A stretch of 64,000 nt of DNA, from NCBI RefSeq assembly GCF_022814865.1, contig NZ_JAKVRD010000017.1:1-64000 (forward strand), read 5' to 3'. Numbering within the stretch: the stretch's first letter is position 1; each line of letters opens with the position of its first letter. Positions 42,915-50,097 of this stretch are shown here, one piece after another. The notes under the pieces were generated by a model, which saw nothing but the letters and a program-made list of their open reading frames with translations, made no database searches and was not told the DNA's origin. Origin of the DNA: Shimia aestuarii. Its GTDB lineage: Bacteria; Pseudomonadota; Alphaproteobacteria; Rhodobacterales; Rhodobacteraceae. The position numbers were made by a program, and so were the translations under genes.

Positions 42915-43901
42915 ATGTCGCTGAGCTATCTCGAAACCTCGCTCGACCGGATCGACGCCGCCGCTCGCGACGATGTCATCGAGATCTGCATCAACCCTGA
43001 TGGCACCTGCTGGGGCGAATTCCAGGGCGATCACTTCATGCGGAGGCTGGACCAGGCGTTGACCGCAACAGAAGTGAAGGACCTCGGCAACCAGATCGCC
43101 TCTTCCGCCAACACAACGATGAGCAAGGACCGCCCGATCGTCTCGGTCTCGATCACCTACAAGGGGCGCCCGATCCGCGCACAGGTCATCACCCCGCCTG
43201 CCGTGCTCTCGGCCATGTCGATCAGCCTTCGGTTCTTCTCAAGCCTGCCGCTTGACGGGATTGCGCTTGATTTCCTTTTTGGCAAGGAACGCAAGCTTGA
43301 AGAACTCCGCCTCGAGAAAACCCACGAACTGCGCGAAGTGGTGGCCGCGGGCGTGATCGACGATGCGCTGGCCTTTTGCGTCGACAACAAGCTTAACATG
43401 ATCGTCTCTGGCGGCACCTCCACCGGCAAGACCGTGGCTGCACGCAAGATCCTCTCGCACGTGCCATCCGAGGAACGCATCGTCACCATCGAGGAAGCCG
43501 CCGAGCTTCTGCCGACCCAGCCCAATGCCGTGACCCTCATCGCCAATCGCGATGCGGAGTTCCAGACCGCCGATGTGCTGCTCACCGCAACGTTGCGCAT
43601 GCGCCCCGACCGGATCATCCTGGGCGAGGTGCGCGGCAAGGAAGCCATGACCTTCCTCGAGGCGATCAACACTGGCCATGGCGGCTCAATGACCACGCTG
43701 CACGCAGAAACCCCGCAACTTGCCGTGCAGCGTCTGGCCATCGCCGCACTCAAGACCGAGATCCCGATGACCTATGCCGACATGATCCAGTACATCGAGA
43801 ACTCCATCGACGTAATCATCCAGGCCGGTCGCCATGATGGCAAACGCGGCATCACCGAATTCTACCTCCCCGGCACCAATGAGATCGGAGCTTCCCAATG
43901 A
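42915..43901 (+). CDS. virB11: VirB11 ATPase
   Basis: The 328-residue hexameric ATPase switches the machine between pilus building and DNA transfer. Walker A is GGTSTGKT at about 166-173 (MIVSGGTSTGKTVAARKIL); the Asp box is VTIEEAAELL, Walker B MRPDRIILGEVRGKEA and the His box NTGHGGSMTTLHAE. ATG 42915 starts 4 bases after the virB10 stop. Confidence 0.95.
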   Translation: MSLSYLETSLDRIDAAARDDVIEICINPDGTCWGEFQGDHFMRRLDQALTATEVKDLGNQIASSANTTMSKDRPIVSVSITYKGRPIRAQVITPPAVLSAMSISLRFFSSLPLDGIALDFLFGKERKLEELRLEKTHELREVVAAGVIDDALAFCVDNKLNMIVSGGTSTGKTVAARKILSHVPSEERIVTIEEAAELLPTQPNAVTLIANRDAEFQTADVLLTATLRMRPDRIILGEVRGKEAMTFLEAINTGHGGSMTTLHAETPQLAVQRLAIAALKTEIPMTYADMIQYIENSIDVIIQAGRHDGKRGITEFYLPGTNEIGASQ

Positions 43902-44086
43902 AAACCTTTGAATACGATATCCTGTCCTTTCCGGTGAAGAAGCAAAAGGACTACGACGAGGTGCGACGTGCTTTGAATGAGCGCGGCGCGGAAGGGTGGG
44001 AGGTTATCACCGCCGAAGCCGGCGACTACGGCTACACCACTTTCTTGAAGCGTGAGACTGGTACAATGAAGGCGGCATCGGAATGA
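43898..44086 (+). CDS. DUF4177-like small protein
   Basis: A 62-residue protein starting 4 bases inside virB11: FEYDILSFPVKKQKDYDEVR, then ALNERGAEGWEVITAEAG and TTFLKRE. The pattern LNxxGAEGWExV...FLKR is that of DUF4177, a widespread small domain of unknown role. Overlap at both ends shows it belongs to the operon. Confidence 0.75.
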   Translation: MKTFEYDILSFPVKKQKDYDEVRRALNERGAEGWEVITAEAGDYGYTTFLKRETGTMKAASE

Positions 44087-44487
44087 CACGGGCTATCGCA
44101 GTCGCTGGCCTGCTCTTGATCTTTGGCACAACTGCTGGCGTAGCCGAGCGGAACCTGATCCCGACGCTCGACAACCACCCAAATGTTTGCCCAGACCAGC
44201 CACCTGAGCCGAAGTGGATGCAGAACATCAATGTGCGCGAATCCTATAAGCGCCTTTTAATCCAACAGATATATCGGGCTCAAAGCATGGAGCGCGTCGT
44301 AGAATCGCAAAACTGCGACTGTCCCACGCGGTATCCATCTTGGGCAGCAGCCGAACGCGTATACATCGAGCATTTCGCCGCATCTGAATACTGGGACATC
44401 GTGGAAGCGACTTCCGCATACCGACGCCAAGCAAATGAGCTTCGACGCGAAGCCATGCCTATCTGCGAAGCCACCGGAAACTGGTAG
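44083..44487 (+). CDS. Secreted Cys-containing protein between virB11 and virB6
   Basis: A 134-residue product with a signal peptide (RAIAVAGLLLIFGTTAGVA) and a helical mature region with five Cys/aromatic landmarks (NVCPDQPPEPKWMQN, VVESQNCDCPTRYPSWAAAE, MPICEATGNW). No family recognised. It overlaps the DUF4177-like gene and lies 6 bases before virB6. It may be an entry-exclusion or pilus accessory protein; that is a guess from position. Confidence 0.65.
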   Translation: MTRAIAVAGLLLIFGTTAGVAERNLIPTLDNHPNVCPDQPPEPKWMQNINVRESYKRLLIQQIYRAQSMERVVESQNCDCPTRYPSWAAAERVYIEHFAASEYWDIVEATSAYRRQANELRREAMPICEATGNW

Positions 44488-44493
44488 GTCTCC

Positions 44494-45573
44494 ATGAGTG
44501 TCGTCACCTATTTCGTGGAAACCGCTGAAGGCTATCTCAATACCGCTGCCGAGACGCAATTCGGCGCGGTCGCCGCAACGGTCGGCACGTTGCTGGTTCT
44601 GGGAACAACACTAGTTGTCATTCTGGTCTTCATCAACATGATCTACCAGTATCGCGCCATGGACGGCCGAACTGCCTTTTGGCTGGCCGTGAAGGTCGGA
44701 CTTATAGGGGTCTTCGCGGCCAACTGGGTCCAGTTCAATGCGCTTGCCTCAGCAATACTGAACGGAATTGACAGCATTGCCGGCGCCCTTGTGGCTTCTG
44801 TCGGCGGCGGATCACCTGGTCCGTCCGGTACCTTTGCAGAGGAATTTGACGAACTGATTGCAGCGCTAGGGGATTATCTGAATGCTGCGGGATCTGAGCT
44901 GAACTGGATGGCGGGTGCCTTGCTTGACACACTTGGGGTTCTGCTGCTCTCGATTCTTGGCGGGTTGGCGGCATTTATTGTTGTGGCGTCCCGGCTCATG
45001 ATCGCTCTGCTAATTGGCATTGCGCCAGTGATGATCTTCTTGACCCTGTTCGAGGTGACCAAGGATTATTTCGCACGCTGGCTTTCGGCACTGATTTCCT
45101 TCGCGATATACCCGATCGTCGTTGCCGGCGTGTTCGCGACCATCACGGGTGTCTCGCGTGCGCTTCTTGCTAAGCTGGGCGACCCGGAAGGCGCCTCCAA
45201 CATCGGTGCGCTCATTCCGTTCTTCATGATGGTGCTGATGGCAAAGGGATTCATCATAGCAACGCCATTCCTGGTTCGGGCGATTTCTGGAAACATCATG
45301 ATGCCAGCACTCTCGGCCGGATTCGGGGGAAGCTATGCCTTTGCCCGAGGACTCGCAGGCAGCCAACAAGTCTACAACCGGTACGCCATCGGAGGTGCGA
45401 CTGGCGCGGAATACGCAGCTCTGCGGGCGCGACAATTCTTTGGTGTGCAAGCGTTGCCAAGCCGACCCAATACTGCGGGAGGGCCAACCGCTGCTGCTCC
45501 CGGCGACGGGACCGGCGCAGGAGCCCGGATGCTGGCACAGCTTTCAAGGTTGGGACGCCTTGGCAAGCGGTGA
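44494..45573 (+). CDS. virB6: VirB6/TrbL polytopic channel protein
   Basis: The 359-residue protein has an exported N-terminus and about six membrane helices (TLLVLGTTLVVILVFINMIY, GVLLLSILGGLAAFIVVASR, IALLIGIAPVMIFLTLFEVT, ALISFAIYPIVVAGVFATIT). The central segment with a conserved Trp (YFARWLSAL) and a Gly/Ala-rich C-terminal tail fit VirB6. It is the last recognisable gene of the plus-strand operon; the next 220 bases lead into foreign-looking DNA. Confidence 0.9.
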   Translation: MSVVTYFVETAEGYLNTAAETQFGAVAATVGTLLVLGTTLVVILVFINMIYQYRAMDGRTAFWLAVKVGLIGVFAANWVQFNALASAILNGIDSIAGALVASVGGGSPGPSGTFAEEFDELIAALGDYLNAAGSELNWMAGALLDTLGVLLLSILGGLAAFIVVASRLMIALLIGIAPVMIFLTLFEVTKDYFARWLSALISFAIYPIVVAGVFATITGVSRALLAKLGDPEGASNIGALIPFFMMVLMAKGFIIATPFLVRAISGNIMMPALSAGFGGSYAFARGLAGSQQVYNRYAIGGATGAEYAALRARQFFGVQALPSRPNTAGGPTAAAPGDGTGAGARMLAQLSRLGRLGKR

Positions 45574-45795
45574 TGGCGCGAAACGAAGTGGACATCTGCG
45601 CATCCCATCAACGCAGCGGCGCAGGTTTTTAAAGCAGACCATAGTCATTAATGGAATTTTGGCGATGCCTATTGCGGGACACAACATGTTGTTGAAAGGC
45701 TATCCTCGATCAACTATGTTAAGAACAAAGCGTAAACTTGTTCGATTCGGTGGGAGGCGCGTCACTCAGGTTTTCCAAGCTAAGGAGCAGTACTG
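45573..45795 (+). other. Gap after virB6: possible cut-off gene start and cassette promoter
   Basis: An ATG at 45573 overlaps the virB6 stop (TGATG) as other genes of this operon do, but its frame ends after 19 codons (MARNEVDICASHQRSGAGF, TAA 45630-45632). It may be the surviving start of the next operon gene, cut when the cassette at 45796 arrived. The remaining DNA is lower in G+C, contains a T-run after the stop, and ends with TAAGGAG before the next gene. No other gene is seen. Confidence 0.4.
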
Positions 45796-46968
45796 ATGAG
45801 CGTCGAAACTTCGCATTTCAAAGTCGCCAATGGTGACATGAGCCTAATCAAAACACAGAGTGGCCGTTATATTCTCGTAGACATAAATATTAGTGCCTCT
45901 GCTGATGACAAAGATGAGGATGTGCCTGATGTTGGAGCACAGCTTCGCAAAGCGCTTGACCGTGACAGCGACGGACGTCTGTTTATCGATGCATTCTTGC
46001 TGACGCATCCGGACATGGATCACTGCTCTGGACTGCAGAACCATTTTCATCTCGGCAAAATTGAGGATTGGTCGCCCGAAGACGACAAGATCGTAATTCG
46101 CGAGATGTGGTCTTCCCCAATTGTTTTTAGACGTGCCAGCAGTACCAACAAGCTTTGCGCTGACGCAAAGGCTTGGGCGACAGAAGCGCGCCGGCGCGTT
46201 GAAATGTTCCGCCAGGACAAAGATATCGAAGACGGAAGCAGAATTTTGATCCTGAGCGAGGATGCGGACGGCAAGACGGATGATTTGGCCGACATTCTGA
46301 TCAAAACGGGCGAGACATTTTCCGAGATTTGCGGCGTAGCAGATGACAGTTTCAAGGCGGTCTTGTTGGCTCCGCTGCCGGTCACGGACGATGAAGACGA
46401 AGAAGAGTTGCTCAGCAAGAACAACTCTAGTGTCATCACTCAGTTTACGCTTGCGAAAGATGATACCGAAAACGCCGCCCAGTACCTGTTTGGTGGTGAC
46501 GCCGAAGTGGCGATTTGGGAGAAAATTTGGGCAGAGTATTCTGAAACTCCCGAGGTTCTTGCATATGATGTCTTGATCGCGCCCCATCATTGTTCCTGGC
46601 GGTCACTGTCGCACGACAGCTGGTCCAAAAAGGGAAAAGATGCGGTAGTTTCTGAAGATGCCCGATCAGCTCTTTCGCAAGCAAACGGCGGTGCAATAAT
46701 CCTGGCGAGCAGTAAGAGTGTTATAGACGACGACAACGATCCGCCCTGTATCCGCGCAAAGGAAGAATATGAAGCCATTCTGAGCGAAGCGGAAATCAAT
46801 GGGGAGTTCCGGTGTTTAGAGGACGAAAAAGGTGACAAGCCGCTAAAGATGGAAATCACCGAACATGGTCCAAAAGTCGCCTCCCTGAAAATGGCAGCCG
46901 CGATCTCTTCATCGTCCGCTCTTGGAGTCGAGGCACATGCTCATGGTTGTGGGTCAGACTTGGCATGA
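45796..46968 (+). CDS. ComEC-like metallo-beta-lactamase-fold protein of an E2-E1-JAB cassette
   Basis: The 390-residue soluble protein has the metal motifs of the MBL fold: HPDMDH (H71, D75, H76), GGDAE (D235) and APHHCSW (H264, H265). This HxxxDH-GGD-HH pattern resembles ComEC/Rec2-type hydrolases, some of which act on nucleic acids or nucleotides. No membrane helices or signal are present. The C-terminus is a flexible-looking Ala/Ser/Gly/His tail (AAAISSSSALGVEAHAHGCG then SDLA). The gene has a TAAGGAG site and is followed 9 bases later by the E2-E1-JAB gene, so they form one unit. Substrate unknown. Confidence 0.8.
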   Translation: MSVETSHFKVANGDMSLIKTQSGRYILVDINISASADDKDEDVPDVGAQLRKALDRDSDGRLFIDAFLLTHPDMDHCSGLQNHFHLGKIEDWSPEDDKIVIREMWSSPIVFRRASSTNKLCADAKAWATEARRRVEMFRQDKDIEDGSRILILSEDADGKTDDLADILIKTGETFSEICGVADDSFKAVLLAPLPVTDDEDEEELLSKNNSSVITQFTLAKDDTENAAQYLFGGDAEVAIWEKIWAEYSETPEVLAYDVLIAPHHCSWRSLSHDSWSKKGKDAVVSEDARSALSQANGGAIILASSKSVIDDDNDPPCIRAKEEYEAILSEAEINGEFRCLEDEKGDKPLKMEITEHGPKVASLKMAAAISSSSALGVEAHAHGCGSDLA

Positions 46969-46977
46969 GTCAGCTGC

Positions 46978-49296
46978 ATGGTAACCGTCGATAATCTTCT
47001 AGCCGTTCCCGTAGCCATTGCCCGTGCGATTCGCACACTGGACAAGCACCCTCAAGTAATCGGCATAGCTATTGCGTCGCGGGCTGATGACGATTGTCCG
47101 GTGGATGTGACTCTACAAATCAAAACGGAACTTCCATCTCGGTTTCGAGGCGAAAGCCCGTCGGGAGTACGACGTGTCGAGCCCGTCAAACTATCGTTTC
47201 CTGTCTCCTTCCCTCTGTTTGCACCGCGCCCGAGTTTACGGGACGACTTTGACCGGTCCCATCCTCACTTACAGCCAAGTGCGGCCGGTGCAGCGCCCGA
47301 ACCGTGCCTCGTTTTCGGATCTCCACGTGAGCTAATTCAGTCCGGGGGCGGTATTCTTGCGCTTCTCCAGCAACTTCTGGACTGGCTCGATCGAGCAGCG
47401 ATGCTGAAACTGAATGATCCAAAACATGGTTGGGAATTTGTTCGGCGTGACCACTTGAACGACCTTATTGTTGGAGATGCCTCGCAGATCCGGAGTGTAG
47501 TTAAACGTAGGTCCGGCGGGACTTGGCACCGTACGTGGGTTTTTGCGCAGATGGGTCAGTCCGACCCCTACTATCGAATCTGTCTAAAGGGCGATGAGCA
47601 GGTCAAAATTGATGAAAAGACACTGAAATCCCTTGGACAGGTCCCGAAAGGTGACAACGAATGGACGGGGTTTAGCCTCGGACTGATTGTCTGGCCCGGC
47701 AAGCATCCAAACGGAAAGCCAATCATCTGTGACCGCTATCTTCCAGAGACAGTAGGCAACGTTGCAGAGTTATACGAACGCGCTGAACTCTACGGCTGCG
47801 GCAAGATGCTGGCAGAGAGGATGAAGTGGCTGCGTTCGAAGCTCGACGGCTATACCATCAAAAAGGCGTTGCCAGTCACAGTGATATTGATCGCCCGCCG
47901 ACCGTTCAATCTCATTGGCCAAGCCTCACCTCTTGAAATCTGCCCATATGTGATCGAATTCCAATCTGTGGATGATCTCAAGCCGACATCAAGTGCGATT
48001 GTCCGTTTGGCGGGCCACAGAGATTCGATCTCGATCGATGTCTTGAGAAGAACCTCGCATGGTGATCCCAGCTCGCAATGGCTTTCATGGTCCATGCTAG
48101 GTTGTGGAAGCTTAGGTTCGAAAATTGCGATGCATCTCGCGCGGTCCGGCCGTGCCCCGATATCGGTCATAGACAACGACACCATGGAACCGCACAACTA
48201 CGCGCGACATTCCTGCTTGCCGTATTCTGCTGATTTGGATTCGATGTTCTACTCTTCCAAGGCTGGGGAATTTGCGCATGACGTCAGCAAACTTGCGCAG
48301 GAGACGGATGGGTATCGGATTGATGCCAACACTGTGCTGCGTACCAAAGAGCTTCGCAGAAAGCTGAAGCTCGAAAAATCCAAAGCACTATTGAACACTA
48401 CCGCCTCTGCGGTTTTGCGGGAAACCCTGAGCTATACAGATTGGGCGAAGGGCAAGACACCACGGGTGATGGAAGCAAGCCTAATGGGTGATAGTGACAT
48501 TGGTTTCTTCTCGGTGTCAGGCCAGAGCGCCAACCCCAGTAGCAGCGACCTGATGACCGAGTTTTATCACCATTTACGGAGCGACGACGCACTCCGATCT
48601 AAAGTGATGGGCCAAAGCGCTGACGAGATCATCATTGGTCAAGGTTGCTCGAGCTTCTCGATGATTGCCTCAGACACTCGGCTTTCTATGATGGCGGCTC
48701 CGCTCGCGAAGCTGACAAGCGACGTGCTTTCCGGCAGGTATGTGGATGAAAGTGGGCAATTCAACATTGGGCACCTGCAGGCCGATGGTCTTTCCCAGAA
48801 TTGGGAAAGCCATAACGTTGAACCCTATACCATCGTAAAAGGACCCAAGATGGGCGCGCTTGAAACGCGGCTTGCCCGCCGGGTTACGATAGAAATTGAC
48901 GCTGAAATTGCGCGCAAGCCGGGATCTGAAACCGGCGGTGTTTTGGTCGGGCGCTTCTCGGCCATCGGTAACGTCTTTCAAGTCGTAGATACGATTCCAG
49001 CTCCGCCCGATAGCAGATTTTCTAAAACGGAGTTTGTTCTGGGTACCGAAGGTTTGAGTGATCAGCTCGCACAATTATCCAAGTCTTCGGGAAACACTCT
49101 CTACGCGCTAGGAACGTGGCACAATCACCTTGCGTCCACTGGTCCCTCTACAACTGATTTCAGTACAGCGGCCAAGCTTGCAATTGGACAGCTGTTTCCC
49201 GTTCTGATGATTATCAGAACCCCAACTGGGTACCGTCAGCTTATCGCAGAGGCGGTGGACTTGTCCTCCGAACTCGGAGGAGACGAAAATGCCTAA
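46978..49296 (+). CDS. Fused E2-E1-JAB ubiquitin-type conjugation and deconjugation protein
   Basis: Three ubiquitin-pathway activities appear in one 772-residue chain. Residues about 1-165 form a bacterial E2-like domain with candidate Cys110 (PEPCLVFGSP) and the HGWEFVRR landmark (150-157). A linker domain follows to about 365. The E1/ThiF domain has the nucleotide loop GCGSLG (375-380), the ribose-binding VIDNDTMEPHNYARH, and candidate catalytic Cys557 (GQGCSSF). Residues about 635-765 form a JAB/JAMM peptidase with E651 and HNHLASTGPSTTD (H715, H717, S724, D727). CBASS Cap2 has E2+E1 and Cap3 is a JAB; here all are fused and no nucleotide cyclase is present. It should attach and remove a protein modifier that is not encoded nearby. 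Confidence 0.85.
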   Translation: MVTVDNLLAVPVAIARAIRTLDKHPQVIGIAIASRADDDCPVDVTLQIKTELPSRFRGESPSGVRRVEPVKLSFPVSFPLFAPRPSLRDDFDRSHPHLQPSAAGAAPEPCLVFGSPRELIQSGGGILALLQQLLDWLDRAAMLKLNDPKHGWEFVRRDHLNDLIVGDASQIRSVVKRRSGGTWHRTWVFAQMGQSDPYYRICLKGDEQVKIDEKTLKSLGQVPKGDNEWTGFSLGLIVWPGKHPNGKPIICDRYLPETVGNVAELYERAELYGCGKMLAERMKWLRSKLDGYTIKKALPVTVILIARRPFNLIGQASPLEICPYVIEFQSVDDLKPTSSAIVRLAGHRDSISIDVLRRTSHGDPSSQWLSWSMLGCGSLGSKIAMHLARSGRAPISVIDNDTMEPHNYARHSCLPYSADLDSMFYSSKAGEFAHDVSKLAQETDGYRIDANTVLRTKELRRKLKLEKSKALLNTTASAVLRETLSYTDWAKGKTPRVMEASLMGDSDIGFFSVSGQSANPSSSDLMTEFYHHLRSDDALRSKVMGQSADEIIIGQGCSSFSMIASDTRLSMMAAPLAKLTSDVLSGRYVDESGQFNIGHLQADGLSQNWESHNVEPYTIVKGPKMGALETRLARRVTIEIDAEIARKPGSETGGVLVGRFSAIGNVFQVVDTIPAPPDSRFSKTEFVLGTEGLSDQLAQLSKSSGNTLYALGTWHNHLASTGPSTTDFSTAAKLAIGQLFPVLMIIRTPTGYRQLIAEAVDLSSELGGDENA

Positions 49297-49313
49297 TTTT
49301 CATCGAAGAGTTC

Positions 49314-50036
49314 ATGCAGATGGATAAGATGTTCGGTATGGACCGCTACGATAGGACTGCCCGTCTCAATCCGGCGCTTTTGACGCTGTTGCCCGCGCTC
49401 CTTTTTGTCTTTGTTTGGTTTCCAGCTGTTTGGACCCAATTGGGTACCATAGCTGCATTTGTCGTCACTTGCGGGGTCCTGTTCGCGTTGACGCGGTTGG
49501 CGCGTAAGTTTGGTCAAAATGTTGAGCGCAAAATGGGCAGCCGAGTTGGACGTCTGCATACTGCGTCTTTGCTTTCCCTTTCCGATGATCGTTTACCCAA
49601 GACCATGAAGACGAGGTGTCGCTCATACATTGAGAAACATAGCAAGATTATCTTGCCGAGTTTAGTTGATGAGACCCAGGACCCAAAGAACGCTCAGGAT
49701 GACCGCTTGCTAGCAGTACGTTGGTTGCTTGAGCACACCCGCCCGCAATCAGAAGCAAGCCTTCTGTTGAATGAGAACATTGCGTATGGGTTCGCGCGCA
49801 ATTTGCTCGGATTGAAACCATTGGGCATTGCAATCACCACCACGGTGGCTCTTGGAAGTGCATATTTCTTATATGATCTCGAGAGCGGGTCGACTGCGTT
49901 CGTTCTCGGGGCACTGCTTTGCGGAGCCGCAATTATTGGGCTTTTGATGTGGGTATTTTTGGTGACGAAGAGCTCTGTAGAACACGCGTCTCAGGTCTAT
50001 GCCGAAAAAATTCTGTCGCTGTGCTTAGAACACTGA
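49314..50036 (+). CDS. Four-helix membrane protein, candidate effector of the E2-E1-JAB cassette
   Basis: The 240-residue protein has two helices near the N-terminus (LNPALLTLLPALLFVFVWFP and LGTIAAFVVTCGVLFALTRL), a cytoplasmic helical domain of about 90 residues, and two more helices (IAITTTVALGSAYFLYDL and FVLGALLCGAAIIGLLMWVF). I recognise no family. The arrangement of paired helices around a soluble domain recalls membrane effectors of defence systems. It starts 18 bases after the E1 gene; in-frame ATGs at 49320 and 49329 are possible. It ends facing virD4. Confidence 0.65.
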   Translation: MQMDKMFGMDRYDRTARLNPALLTLLPALLFVFVWFPAVWTQLGTIAAFVVTCGVLFALTRLARKFGQNVERKMGSRVGRLHTASLLSLSDDRLPKTMKTRCRSYIEKHSKIILPSLVDETQDPKNAQDDRLLAVRWLLEHTRPQSEASLLLNENIAYGFARNLLGLKPLGIAITTTVALGSAYFLYDLESGSTAFVLGALLCGAAIIGLLMWVFLVTKSSVEHASQVYAEKILSLCLEH

Positions 50037-50097
50037 GCGAATGCGACACGACAGACCTAAATATGCGGCTGCAAACTTCCTGAACGCGCCCGCCACC

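Noticed and set aside
45335..45796. 153-residue plus-strand frame spanning the end of virB6 and the gap
   Set aside because: It overlaps virB6 in another frame, lacks a ribosome site, and the product has no domain. It ends at the start of the MBL gene by chance.
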